In this document: positions 24,301 to 36,069 of the stretch, piece after piece | How the letters are laid out: the number at the start of each line of letters is the position of its first letter | How positions within the stretch are numbered: the stretch's first letter is position 1 | NCBI GenBank assembly: GCA_033030425.1 | Contig: JAUFSD010000016.1 | Span: 806,001-870,000 of the forward strand | Direction: 5' to 3' | Origin: Verpa conica | Taxonomy: Eukaryota; Ascomycota; Pezizomycetes; Pezizales; Morchellaceae | Length of the DNA: 64,000 nucleotides | Made by a program: the position numbers and the translations under genes | The notes under the pieces: generated by a model | The model's input: only the letters and a program-made list of their open reading frames with translations | Databases searched by the model: none | Told to the model about the DNA's origin: nothing

Positions 24301-24698
24301 CACAGACAGACACATACCGCCGAGGAAGCGTCAACTATCGGTCAACTGGGGCTTTCCCTACTGACGCAACGATTACCATCGCTTCGTCAATCTCCCGGAA
24401 GACTGTCCCCACGACGATTGTACCATCAGCATCTACAGGCTCAGGACAGCCTTCACCACGCCCAGCCCCACCCCCAAAACCGAATAAGCTGCGGGTTGCT
24501 GGAACAGGCGGTGGGAATACCGGTGGGAATACCGCTGTACCCCAACCCCCTCCTAGAACCGTAGCGAATGGTGGTGTCACCGAGGATGGTGTGAATGTAT
24601 CAGATGAGGACTGGCAGAGAAGCTTCGCGAAGCGCTATCCCAGTCTCTCAGGGCTAGAGATGGTGGAGTCTATAGTAGGTCCAGTGAGGAAGGTTTAA
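21351..24698 (+). CDS. Ark1/Prk1/Akl1-like actin-regulating kinase (NAK family)
   Basis: Six exons, 21351-21510, 21577-21707, 21765-21870, 21925-22410, 22461-22558 and 22608-24698, give 1023 aa. Kinases of this family phosphorylate endocytic coat and actin-patch proteins; animal relatives are AAK1 and GAK. The kinase domain spans about residues 40-325: glycine loop SEGGFAHVY, AVLKRV lysine (~77), family-typical [18 protein letters not shown], catalytic [10 protein letters not shown] (~175), DFGSC (~196), YRSPEMVD and [13 protein letters not shown]. The ~690-residue tail is Ser/Pro-rich with two similar motifs, [12 protein letters not shown] and [12 protein letters not shown], and PPP runs near the end. 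Intron 1 has a GC donor. The ATG at 21351 is the first in the domain frame; an upstream exon adding residues is possible. Confidence 0.9.
21511..21576 (+). other. GC-AG intron 1 of the Ark/Prk-like kinase gene
   Basis: The exon ends CCGAAG and the intron begins GCTAGT, then has TTGCTAATGTC as a branch point and ends TTACTAG. Joining gives SEGGFAHVY, the conserved glycine loop. No GT donor in this stretch can restore the frame, because the exon runs into TAG directly after the GGC. Confidence 0.8.
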
Positions 24699-26056
24699 TG
24701 TGGTGGAGTGTAAAGGACTAAGGATGTTGAACAATATAGAGTACTGGGATGAAGATGGGTGTGAAGTATAATGCCGTATAGATTTTTTTTTTTACGGGAA
24801 GTAAATGAGCGAGTGTTTATTTTCTAGTTTAAATAGGTAGTTGGAAGTTATTTAAGGGTGAAGTTAGGAGGATTGTGGGCTGTAGAGACGGAAGGATTTC
24901 CTCTATTTCCCCTATTAGTTATTCTGGTTGGTACTATTGGTCTCTTTGCCTTTATTTTGTGTTTATGTGCATGTCTACGAGCGAGCGAGCGAGTATTATA
25001 TAGTAAGAACGAGAAGACGAAATGAGATAAGAGCTATATGTTGGTTTCAATGAGGTTGGTTGATTATTTTTACACTCTCTTAGACACAATATCTTAATCA
25101 TCAACTAGCACTCGCAAACCTACAAAGCAGAAGCCAATCGAATGAATGAATTAATCATAAGTACATAGAGCCCAAATTCCAAGGTGCAGAAGCCAATCAT
25201 AGTGTATAATCATTATTAGGTATTACCCATGGAATAGTACGACTATGGATTTATATAATTAGGCTCAACTACACTAATACTAGGTGTAATTAGAGCTAAT
25301 ATCACTACTCACTGTTAATTAGCTCAAGAATTACCTTAAGTTTATAGGCCAGCTAGCCACAGGCACAGGTCGTCCACAAGTTTATTAAGTATGCCAGCAT
25401 TTAAGAGACTTGTAGCCCTCCAGAAAGATCTCCATGGTCAAGTAGAGGGGGTAATAAGGCCTGGTAGTTTAACCAAGTAAATATTAGTTTAATACAATTT
25501 TTTGTGGCTCACTACCTGCTTTCCCTAAACTGTTGATTGGGCCACCAGACTTCTTCTGAGAATATCGCCTTCTCTAGTAATACGCCTCTAGAGAGAACAT
25601 ATAGTTTAAGACGAGTAAAGAAAATGATAGTGCATTATTTCATCCCGAGATAAGATATTCTGAGTAAATACCATCCAAACCCAGGTAGAGCAAAACATTT
25701 TAGTGAGAACCAGGGAAATGCTGCTGACTAGATGTAAGGGGTTTTAAGTCGCTCATGAAAGATTATTAGGAAAAATATAGACCATGTACCAGAAACCAGG
25801 TAGAGAGTACTGAAAAAGGAAAGAAAAAACCGGACCCTATGAAAAAAAAAGCCATACATCTAATTCAGGCTCCCAAACACCTCCACCCATATTTTACCCA
25901 TCCCTTACTTCCACATTAAGTATGAAAATGAATCTGATTGACTACTTCTCAGTCCCATCAGTCCCCCGCTCTTCCTATAGTCGCCCATACCCATACCAAA
26001 TAAACATAAAACAAAACAATCGCCACCGTGATTTGTAACGCAAAGATCAAATCTAC
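24699..26056. other. intergenic region between convergent kinase and GRR1 genes
   Basis: AT-rich, no gene seen. It contains a (GAGC)n-like run near 24978-24992 and a dispersed repeat copy with flanking direct repeats at 25127-25198. The ends are probably 3' UTRs. Confidence 0.5.
25127..25198 (-). repeat. short dispersed repeat, copy B, with 13-bp flanking direct repeats
   Basis: A 46-bp unit (25140-25185) lies between two identical copies of GCAGAAGCCAATC at 25127-25139 and 25186-25198. On the - strand the unit contains GGGCTCTATGTACTTATG, then ATTAATTCATTCATTC as a simple-repeat tail. The arrangement is that expected of an insertion with target-site duplication. Confidence 0.75.
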
Positions 26057-28023
26057 TCAATCGACCTCATCCAACGCTATGTCGTTATATTCCTCATCCA
26101 TCTCCTGTGTATCATCATCATCTACATAGTAGGCTCGTTCTTCTCCCAATGTTGTTGTTCCTTCCTTTTGTTGATTGAGATAGCTTCGTAGTTTACTAAC
26201 ACCACTACCGCTAAAAACGCAGCTATAAGGAAGGGGTGTTAGTCAACACTATCGTAACCCTTATGGGAGATAAAATAGGGCAACTAACAATACTTCTCGT
26301 TGATGCTCATTAAATTCATCAGGCGGGGGTCTGCAAAATTGTGTAAAGTCCTTCCTGCGGTAAAATACATCCACTCCAGTTAAACTCAAATGTGTAAGCC
26401 GTTGACAGTTGGTGATAAGATCATGAATACCCTATAAAACCGAATAGATCTTTAGTAACAAGGAACTCCTGAAATTCTATCCAAGAACTTAAGTACTCAC
26501 ATCAACAGTCAAATTAGTACAATAAGAAAGATGTACTCTTTCCAGTGGACATGGCACATCATTATTCCTCCTCACCAACGTCTGTATTGAGAAATCCGTG
26601 ATATTTTGGCATTTCACCAGCCCAATTCTTCTTAACTTAGGTAGCGTTGCAAGATGGCACACACTCTGGTCCGTGAGGTGTGTGCAGCATGCAAGATCGA
26701 TATATCTAATCCTACTACAAAATCGCACGAGAGTCTGTATAGCTCTATCCGTCAAATGCTGACAATGGCCAAGATGCAGGTAGTGCAAATTTTTCCCAAG
26801 TCTGCTGATACTATGGGTTACAGCCCTATCCGTGATGTTCCTGCATTTTGCCAAGATGAGATTACGTAGACGAGGTGCCACGGTCACAATTTTGTTAACA
26901 GCCTCATCTGTCAAGAGTTCGCAACCAGTGAGGTCCAGGATGCGTAGGAAGTCGTAGGTTCGCAAAGGAAGTTGTAGGAAAGCATCGTCTGTGAGGAGGT
27001 CACAGTAAGCTAATCGGAGCTCTCGGAGCTGGCGTAATTGCGTAAATAGTTGAATTATGGCTTCATCGGTGATGTTGTGGCATTTATGAAGATCAATTTC
27101 CAAGAGTTGGGAGCAATTCGTAGCTAGCGAAGCAACTGTCACGTTTGTAATTAAGTTACATTCGTTGAGTTTGAGCTTTATTTATAATTAGCATTAATAT
27201 AGCAAAAAAAACTTATGAATCTGGTTTTTTTTACCCTTCGTAAGGATTTACATCTCTCAGATAATGGAACTAGAGATGCATCGGTAACACGCTTACAGCC
27301 AGCAATGTTCAAGCCTTGAAGGCGAGGGCAGTTTTTAGCAGCAACATTCAGTGAGGAATCTGTAATGCTGTGGAGCTGCGATAAGTCGAGTGCTTGAATC
27401 CGGGGGTTCTTGGAAATAATATCCTGCAGCGGTGAATCGGTGAGATTGCTGCAGTTGGTAAGGGTCAAGCGCTCTAACTTTGTGCACATGACGAGAGGTG
27501 CCATACTCCCATCATTGACCTTTCCAGCGATAGTAGTTAAATTAAGACGTTTGATGAGCTGCGCATATTTGTAGGTGGCATCCTCGTTTATAATTGCAGC
27601 CACCATAGTCTGGTACTTGATGAATTCATCAAAGGATGGTCGATGCCACAGCAACTCGACGCTACAGTTGGCCCATTGTCTCGAAACCAACATACATGAT
27701 CTCAGATCCACAAATGATGAAACCTTTGAGAAGATGGCGATAAGAAGCTCTGGGGGTAACCGGTAGACGGGAGGGAGGGGTGCGTTTGGTTGTATATTCT
27801 GGTACTGGGTGAAATGTTTTTGTGGGGATGCCTTCTCGGCCGGGGACACGGTCATGTTGCGAAATTCTGTCAAAGCCGCCAAGGAGACGTTGTCATCGGG
27901 TACCATCACGAAGTCGAGGGGAAGGTCATCGCTGCATGTGAAATGTTCTGGACTACTGCTGCTGCTTGAGCTAGCGGATGTCAACGCCGGGTCAGAGCGG
28001 ACAGGCATAAGGTGACGGGCCAT
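26057..28023 (-). CDS. GRR1: SCF ubiquitin ligase F-box/leucine-rich-repeat protein, Grr1-like
   Basis: Four exons, 28023-27235, 27175-26501, 26431-26289 and 26222-26057, give 590 aa. Grr1 is the substrate receptor of an SCF ubiquitin ligase controlling cyclins and nutrient signalling. The F-box is at about residues 84-130 (VYRLPPELLIAIFSKVSSF, VSRQWANCSVELLWHRP). After it run about a dozen AMN1-type leucine-rich repeats with the C..LTD pattern (LTNCSNLTDSPL, IAGCKRVTDASL, LGHCQHLTDRAI and so on). The C-terminus has the Grr1 signature DVFYRRKDFTQFCRPPPDEF and REVFCVFSGSGV, then an acidic tail DDDDTQEMDEEYNDIAL. Exons 3 and 4 carry this signature and were found from splice sites alone. The gene converges on the kinase gene. 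Confidence 0.93.
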
Positions 28024-29200
28024 TGCAATGAGAGAGGGAAGGAGGGGGGGGGGGAGATGGAGGAGTGGATAGGGGGGAAGATTAATCGCAAGAGTAGGAT
28101 GAACTCGTTGGCGTAGGAGGTTGTTTGATGCTTGTGGTTTCCGTAGAGAAGGACGGTGATGTAGATATAGGGCTAGTGGTGGGAGGAGAGCGGGGGAAGA
28201 TCAAAGGAGGGGGGTTAGGGTTGCGACAAGGGCTTAAAGGGCGGCGTGCGTGGGGCCGTTCGCAATCTAACTGGCACTAGGGTAATTGATGAGGCCGATT
28301 AAAAAGCACACGAAAGAATCACCGTGGGGTGAACAGAGCACGTGTTGCGGGCGGCGAAGAGACCGACGGCGGGAGAAGGGCAACAACAACAACAAACGGA
28401 TATGGGGCAGAGTACCTGGCCTCGAGCTGGAGTGAGAAGGCGAAGTTGAGGGTGAAAGTGAGAATGCGTCGATATCAACAATAGCAACACGCACACACGC
28501 ACACAGCGCTGGTATATGGACGAGTGGCGGGGCTGAGTGGAGCGGGCAACAGCAGCGGGCAGCAAGCGATAACAATGATGGTGATGATAACAGCAAAAAC
28601 AAAGATAAGAATAAAATAATAACTGATTACCTCGTGATGGAGGGAGCAAACCGGAATAAAGATCGGACTGGAATGGGGAAGGGGATAGGAGGAGGAAGAG
28701 GAGGAGGAGGAGGAGGCTGGGCTTGGGGAGCGGGTGGCTGGATAGATGGGGGGATTCCAGCAACGAAGCGTACACAGTAAGGGAAAGCAAAGAAGAAAAG
28801 AAAAGAAAAGAAAAGGGAAAGAAAGAAGAAAAAAGTTCGACGCAAGCGCCACGGAGGCTCTACAAAGCGATGTCGATATAATTATCGGGCAAGGCACAGA
28901 AGGGAAGATACCGGTAACCTAACTCTGCTGTCGGGATGTCGTTCTGTTACTGTATTTGTCACAGCCGCGGACGGGAGCTCCCTCCTTGCCGGAAACAATC
29001 GTGTACTACACACACATCTTCGCCAAATGCAAGGCCCAGCTTGTCCTTTCTGCAATGTTGGTCGTTCCGCCGGTTTTGCTTTTTTACCCCCTTCACGCGG
29101 CGCTACTGTCAAGTCACCTGCGTGCGACTGCCAATGATTACCTCCAACAGCGGCAATGGGTGAGGGCCGGATGATCGCAGGGTAACCCCCCCCCTCGCCA
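28024..29200 (-). promoter_or_regulatory. CT-rich leader and promoter of the GRR1-like gene
   Basis: On the - strand this is strongly pyrimidine-rich between about 28290 and 28830, as in long fungal 5' leaders. A possible leader-intron donor, GAG|GTAATCAG, reads on the - strand at about 28632. TTAGGGTT occurs at 28215-28222, about 190 bp upstream of the ATG. Long frames here are low-complexity and not believed. Confidence 0.4.
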
Positions 29201-31631
29201 TTTCATAGCCGTGGAAGATGGAAGGGCAACGGCCGACGTCACATTAAAACGGTGAACAACCCATCTAATACGACGCACACTTACATGTATCTACCCTCTC
29301 CCTCAATACCGTAAACTCTATCGCGGTAAACTGTAGACCTCAAATCACAGGAGTCTGAACCCTTGGATCGTCAGAGATACCTATCATCCAAGTCCGCGTG
29401 GAGACTGAGGGGCTACATGTGGATGACATCGGAGATCATGCCCGCCACGCAAGATCTCGGTACATACTAAGCTTATGTATGAACACCTGCACCTCGGGCG
29501 TCATTGGCCAAAAAACTTTGAGCACATAACTTTTACCTACGTTGAATCTGAAAAGTATAGCTGTTTTCTTCACAGCCCTCTTCCTTCTGTTTGGAGATAA
29601 AATTATATCTATTTTAAGGGCGCTAAACGTCATTTTTACCCCTCTTTTGTGCCCCTCCCCAGGAACATTGCGTTGATAGGACAAAGAAGCTTGGGCCCAT
29701 CTATACTGTCATAGGCGCTGAAGCTGATGCCTTCATTTTAAATTTCTACCAGCCAGCATTATCATACATAATCTCCAAGTGATTAATACCCGGGAGTTGC
29801 AAAGTTGTTACGCTGCCACTTGTGGGCCCCCACTCAGCCTGTTTGGTTCTCAAATGATTGGGCTCCCGTGTTGTACGGAATGTTTACCAAGAGTGTGAAT
29901 GATATGTTTTCTAATGGTATTATTTGCTTTGCTGTGGTTCGAAACCCTATAGCTACATGTATTATCCTAAAATCTTCTTGGTGTATAATACTACATGTAC
30001 TTATAGTAGGTATGTAGCGGCCCCCACGATCCCTTGCATACATACAATTAAGCTAACGCTACCTTCCAAGAAAACCCCGACAGCCTTAATAAGCTACTTG
30101 GACCCCTCACCACTTGTTTCCCTATTTTCCAAAAGCTTACTAATCACTACGCGTCATGGAGTATAATTATTAATGTACCCTATTGCTTCCTATGTATAAA
30201 TATAAAACCATAAGAGAAAGTTAAAACTTATTTTAAAAAAAGCTGAATACAGCGTAGGGGCAGCTTATTCTTTAACTAGGCACTATATCAGCTGCGTAAC
30301 ACTAATCTCTCAAAATTCTGAAGCTTGCCAACCTTATTCAAACCTACATATTGAACTACATGAGTAGTTTATTTGCAGCGGGAAATTTCGAAACGGGTTA
30401 TTGGGATTCGTCCTCATACCTCCGACTTTTTCTACTCAATCCACTGCCCCCCTCTCACTCACTATCTAAATATATCATCTAATACTACACCCTAGAAAGT
30501 GCGGGGTTAAACTTCATCCACCTTTATCCGGACTTGACCGACATCCCCAACACATGCTCAGTGAGGATGTCAGATCTCGATGGTATGCTGAAACCAAATA
30601 TCCAGATATATAACTGCATTAATTATTGGCCTCTACAGTAGAAGAGTAAGCTAATCCACACCTCCGACTATGATCCATGACTTTGTCTGTTAACTCTAGT
30701 GGGTTATACATGCCATAGTCTACGTTTTGTAGTACACTAGGCCCTAACTGTTCTGATATCAAGAGATAAGAGCATTTCTAGAAGGTTGTAAGTGCCGTGA
30801 AATATTAGCACTACCACTTTATTTATCTCATTTCTGTTTTTGTATATTTCCCTATAGTTAGAATTAGAGTCAAGGGTTATCACTCGATTCGGGTTAGACC
30901 ATGCTCTACAAATCTAGAAGTCATTGCCATTGACTTGCCTGGAATCTGACCACAAATAATACTAGATGAATATGTGTAACAATAGACTTTAATTAGCTAG
31001 CGAACTAAGGGATTGAATATCCCATCTCCTCTATGCGCTCAATAGCCACCTATATGTAGCTATGGTATATACGAAATAGACGATGTTTAAGCGGTGTGTT
31101 TGGAGATCTCAAAAATGAGTTAGAAAGATAAAAAGAGATAGACTTCAAGATTGTTTTTTAATTATATTATATAGATGTAATAAACACAATAAATAAAGCC
31201 AACAGGTCAGCCTTTGGGCTCTATGTACTTATGATTAACCTATTCGCAGGTCAGCCAGTGGATAGGTAGCCGAGTGATATTATATGAAGAATATCTTGGG
31301 GAGGGCAATGACATAATCTTAAGAAACTTACTAGATGAGATAGCTGTAGAAGGTTACTTCGCTACTAACTCTAGAGTTGGTGATATAATGTTATTTACTG
31401 TGAATTCTTAACATAATTGTAATCCTTTACAAGCTCTTTCATAAAGCTAGACTGCTGGATATTTTTTTAATAAAATTCAGGAGTAAACGATCAGAAGAAT
31501 CATATTATTTTTTTTGCTTCAAAACGCCTCCCTTCCCAGGTTTTTTTTTATGACAGATGTAGTTACATTAAAGCATGACCCTAACACCCACCAACCAAAG
31601 CCCGTTGGTATATAACCCCGTTTTTTGTGTT
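29201..31631. other. AT-rich gene-poor region
   Basis: No gene or clear pseudogene is seen. It contains the dispersed repeat copy C at 31203-31256. Confidence 0.45.
31203..31256 (+). repeat. short dispersed repeat, copy C, with 10-bp flanking direct repeats
   Basis: A 34-bp unit (31213-31246), TTTGGGCTCTATGTACTT then ATGATTAACCTATTCG, is bracketed by identical CAGGTCAGCC at 31203-31212 and 31247-31256. The direct repeat differs from that of copy B, as expected for target duplications. Confidence 0.75.
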
Positions 31632-32318
31632 TTATCTGGTCTGGAAGTACTGAAGGAGAACATTACGCTCCATGGACTCTTCACCCCAATCACGGACAAC
31701 AACGCAAGAGCAGTTAACGACCTTACGCGCATTACCCTCACGGTCAAGAACGCCTATTTCACCACACAATTAGCTCTAGCCAAGCAGACAAACCCGAACC
31801 CAAAAGAACATACAAAGACCAGCCCACTCTCCCAGCTTCTTTCCGTCGGCGACCTTGATGAGAGGGATCTTGTGCTCGGCACAGAGAGCCTCGACGAGCT
31901 TCTTGTATGGCTCCTCTTCGCAGTTTTCGTTCAGGACACACATGTGAGCCTGGCGACGATCGAGGGCCTTGGAGGCTTCACGAAGACCGCGGGCAAGACC
32001 GTCGTGGATGAGGGCGTGCTTGAGGACACCCTTTAGGGCCTCCTCGACGGACATTTGGCCTTTTCCGGCGGAGGCATCGGCGGGGACTTCAATTTCCTCG
32101 GCGGCCTCGACTTGAGGGACCTGTTAGGATGGCTGTTAGACGATTGAAATTAGGGGTTATTGGGGGGAAGTATGGGTCGGATTATTACTTCTTCTCCTGC
32201 GTCAGACTGGGGGAAAGTAAAATTAGCAAATCAACTATCTTATCAAAAAAATATATATATAAAAGGGGATTTCATCTGAAGTCTTGGGAGGGGGTATGGA
32301 ATCCGTGTAACTCACCAT
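31632..32318 (-). CDS. RPS12: 40S ribosomal protein eS12
   Basis: Three exons, 32318-32316, 32120-31814 and 31753-31632, give 143 aa, the length of the yeast protein. eS12 sits on the beak of the 40S subunit. The first exon is only the ATG codon, followed at once by GTGAGT; exon 2 then reads [17 protein letters not shown]. The core has [60 protein letters not shown], and after the last join [20 protein letters not shown]. The C-terminus is LLQYFQTR. The gene diverges from eL36 across a 346-bp promoter. Confidence 0.96.
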
Positions 32319-32664
32319 GATGGATAGATTTCGTGAACGTATAGAAAGAAAGAGAGTAGATGGGGTATGTCTTTAACCGTCCTCGAAGAGTTCCTTGTAG
32401 AAGGGAAAGAAACATCACAGAATTTCCACCCCGCCCAGTATTGATGTTGTGCGTGGGGCATCTTGTCCAACAGGGCTCCAGCCCTGATCTACACCCGTCA
32501 CTTTTTCCTCCCACAAATTCAATAATACACCAGAGTTCTTGGCGTAAGTCCGCACACCACACAGCCAAATTCTCAACTCCAACAAAATCAATTCCCTCCC
32601 TCTTAATCAAAAACACTAGACGACATCGACAACCCCTCAAACAACGACGTCGTGATAACTAACC
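32319..32664. promoter_or_regulatory. shared divergent promoter of eS12 and eL36
   Basis: The two ribosomal-protein start codons face away from each other 346 bp apart. The spacer is CT-rich towards eL36 and GA-rich towards eS12, as expected for two pyrimidine-rich leaders. I see no exact HomolD box (CAGTCACA) or TTAGGGTT here; CCCGTCACTT at ~32486-32496 is only a partial match. Confidence 0.65.
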
Positions 32665-33208
32665 ATGGCAGTAGCTAAGTCAGGTACAGCTATTCCATCC
32701 ATACAAACCCGACCGATCAAACCAGTAACCAATGCTGACTCGAATGGCGGAATTGTGAAATAAAGGTCTCGCATACGGCATCAACAAGGGATATAGCGGA
32801 GTTACCCTCCGTGACCCCAAAGCTCGTGTTTCCCGCAGGAAGGGTGCCACCTCCAAGAGGACCGCTTTCGTCCGTGAGATCGTTAAGGAAGTCGCTGGGT
32901 ACGCCATCCTCCATTTTGGCAATATCAAATTTCCCTGGATTTGAGATCGGACAAAAAATAACTAATCGGTCCCGCTTACCAGACTGGCCCCCTACGAGAA
33001 GCGTGTTATTGAGTTGCTTCGTAACTCTAAAGATAAGCGTGCCCGTAAACTTGCTAAGAAGCGGGTATGTCTCTATCATCTTCAATCCTGTATCTTTGTG
33101 GGCTAATATATCCCCCCCCCCTATTAGCTCGGAACCTTCGGTCGCGCCAAGAGAAAGGTCGATGAGCTACAGCGGGTCATCGCCGAGTCCAGGAGAGTTG
33201 GTCACTAA
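32665..33208 (+). CDS. RPL36: 60S ribosomal protein eL36
   Basis: Four exons, 32665-32683, 32766-32898, 32983-33064 and 33128-33208, give 104 aa, as usual for the family. eL36 is a small basic protein of the 60S subunit. The joined product begins [20 protein letters not shown], continues with [20 protein letters not shown] and [20 protein letters not shown], and ends with [20 protein letters not shown] and [14 protein letters not shown]. Every intron has GT and AG ends. The gene shares its promoter region with eS12. Confidence 0.96.
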
Positions 33209-33863
33209 GAGACGAGTCTATTTGCTTTAGTTTTTTCTCTCTTTTTCCTTTACGGGGTTCCCATGTACAAACAAAAACAAAAAATGACACATGGGCGATC
33301 ATGAAATAACGATGCGGGTCCGAATATTATTGTGTGGTGTGATGTTGGGGGCTCTGATTGATCGGTGAATTCGGTGGTTTTGTAACATTGGGCAACTGGT
33401 TCTTTGGGTGGTTGGTAGAAGCTGTGTTTGAGGGTCCATGGGATGGTGGTCCTGTGGATTCAACGTCTGAACACTAGACAGCACACTATTCTACCCAGAG
33501 GGAATTATCTAGAGAAATCATCTAGTGATATCCCGGAGTCTTGGTAGATCAGAGTTCTCTAGTATTCATGTTATTATTTGACTATATTCCCTTGAAGCAT
33601 GCTTTGGGTGTCCCATGTATATTCACTAAACTACAGCACAACACCTCGTTATCTACCCGTATAACAATCTATTCCCACCTAACCCAGATAAAATCTACCA
33701 GCAAAGATAGAAACAGAAATCCAACAAGCCTCGCTCCTTTGTAATCCAACGAAACGTCTAGTATATGATCCCAACCAAGAATAAGAAATAAACTCCACAA
33801 GAGAAGAAAAAACAGTAGCAAAACTCCCTATCAATGACCGGTACCACAATGCACACTCCTCAT
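33209..33863. other. intergenic region between convergent eL36 and LMBR1-like genes
   Basis: No gene is seen. It should hold two 3' UTRs. An AC/AAC-rich patch lies at about 33268-33285. Confidence 0.5.
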
Positions 33864-36069
33864 TCACTCTGACTCCAACAATCCATCTCTCTCACTCTCC
33901 TCTCCCATCCAACTTCCCGCGCTCCATCTTGGCCTACCCGAAACCCCTCTTCCTCTACCAGCACTACCATAACCCCCTCTACTACTCCCTCTATTCCCAC
34001 CACCAAGCCACTTCGGTTTCTGTACGCCGTCAAAATCCTTCATCCACCGTGGTGCGTCCAGCGTGTCAACAGTGTTCTTAACCCTGTGGATAAACCCCCC
34101 AAAGAACCCTTCTTCAGGCACAGCATTATCCCCCTCATCATCATCATCCCTTAGTCTGATAGGGCCTGCTCTACCTGAACGTTGCGCCTGTCGTCCAAGA
34201 CCTGTACTCGACTCTCCTGACCCGCCTAGTCTTGGAGCAGTAGATCGTGCTATGATACCGCCCCTTCCGACTCCACCCTGGAGTTCTCTCTCGATTAAGT
34301 CTCGGCCTTCTCTCCACCCACCAAGCCCATCCTCATCATCCTCATCATCCGCCAGTACACCCCCGAGACCAAATGTAGTCTTAATCCAACCATACACACC
34401 TAACCCCGTCGCCGCAACCGGTAATAAGATCAACACAGGAAAGAATCCATCAAATCCTTCCCCTAGCGGTGTGAGAGTAATAAGCTTCCCTAAAAAGGCA
34501 AAAAACACAGTATCCTTCGCGACAGCTGGAAGCAACAGACCCGTAAAATTATAAGCCAATGGCACAGTAAGTCTTGCTGCGTAGGATGCGTAAAAACATG
34601 CAGATGAGCCTGAAGTTGTCCGCTTAACAAGTGCGTGGTTCCCCCAAACCTTGACCGTCGTGAGGGAAGAATATGCACATGCACACATATACGCTATCCA
34701 TGCCGCGGCGATACATTGTCCTGCGAAGCCGACTTGCCCATGAGGGGATTCTGGGTGATGAACTACGGTATAGTTGACTACGGAGAGCTTCGGGGCTGCA
34801 GCGTGAGTGACCTCAGACCAGATTATACAGGCAGAGGCGAGATAGAGGAGAATCGAAAGAATGCGGTGAATATGCGGAAGCAGATGATAATGGAGAATAT
34901 GTCTTGTGTAGGGGTTGAGAATAGAGATATGATCAAGAAGGGTTGGAGAAGAGAAATGTTTGGTGAAGGTTAGGCGTTTTGTCCGCGAAGAATCAAGCAT
35001 TGCCTGGCAGTCGGAGGCAGATTGCACGAGGGATTGCCATTCGGCATTGAAGCGGGAGCGCTTGTGAATAGTGATTTTTAGACGCTGTGTTAAACCTGCT
35101 AGGTACTGCTCTGTAATCACTGGTGGAGCTCCACCTCTCCTCCCTCCGGTTATGGTACCTCCTCCAGACGATATTGATGATTCTGGGAGCTGTGCAATCT
35201 CTCCTAGTTCCTCAATCCACTCTTGAAATTCCCTTGCAGACCCATAGTTTCTTTGTCGCACAGCCAAAACCTCCTGTTCTACATCCTCGAGGTTGTTTGT
35301 CGCGTCTAAAAGCTTGTCGTATGCTCTAGGTGCCTCCATCTGTAGTCTCCGTAGCTTCCCTGGGATACTTGCATTACGCATGAGATTGCGCGGAATGGCG
35401 ACAAGACCGTGGCCCATGAGGAAGATGGCGATGGCGAGAGCATAGCAGTATGATAGTGCCATTACAAGACCTTTAAGGGATTCGATATGAACACCAGATG
35501 TGATGAAGACATAGATGAGACCGACACCGCCGATGGAGAGGACCATGAGCTGGTAGCGTGCATTTTCGCGGAGGGCCTCGAGGAAGCGATTACGTGGGGA
35601 ACGGTGCCCGGAGTTGCTATAGGACTGGAGTATTGGGAGAACAGCCCTTGGGGGCTGTTAGATGTAGCTCTTTGAAAAACTAGTTCATGTAGTGAAGAAA
35701 GAATATGAGATAGGTACCATGTGAGCACGAAGCAGAGCCAATATGACACTCGCCATGCTACGAGAAGCAACCGTTCAGGAAGCACGATACCTATTCCCAG
35801 CCCGAAAAAAGCTAAGCAACAAATCCATCTTACGGCAGTGAGTGAGAAGGAAACATACCCCGTGACCCTGAATCACCAGCCGACGAAGATGCAAGATCTA
35901 TAGGCACCATTACCACAATAGAGGATGAGATGAACAGTGGTAGAAAGGTAGAAACGAGCAGGTACTCGGGGGTTGACCGCAGCGGTAGGAAGAAGCGCTG
36001 TAGGAGCAGAACCGTACCGGCTAAGGTCAACAGACAGAGGGCCGAGAAGACCTCTGAAGTGACAGCCAT
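33864..36069 (-). CDS. LMBR1-like multi-pass membrane protein
   Basis: Three exons, 36069-35859, 35790-35718 and 35646-33864, give 688 aa. LMBR1 family proteins are polytopic membrane proteins related to lipocalin-interacting receptors and lysosomal cobalamin transport; the fungal branch is poorly characterised. The N-terminal helices are FSALCLLTLAGTVLLLQRFF and YLLVSTFLPLFISSSIVVMV, then WRVSYWLCFVLTW. The join at 35718/35646 restores LTWAVLPILQSYSNSGHR, the family motif around the third helix. Further helices include IGGVGLIYVFITSG and YCYALAIAIFLMGHGLVAI. A coiled-coil loop (~residues 200-330) follows, then four or more helices, and a Gly/Arg-rich tail. The acceptor of exon 3 is CCCCCAAG, chosen because the alternative CTAACAG breaks the frame. 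Confidence 0.85.

Noticed and set aside
28267..29163. Several overlapping Ser/Leu-rich frames upstream of GRR1
   Set aside because: They lie in a CT-rich leader, overlap in all frames and have no domain.
31575..32036. 153-codon + strand frame over eS12
   Set aside because: It is antisense to the conserved eS12 exons and has no independent support.
35645..35655. Alternative acceptor CTAACAG for LMBR1-like exon 3
   Set aside because: It leaves the wrong phase; the CCCCCAAG acceptor restores the conserved LTWAVLPILQSY.
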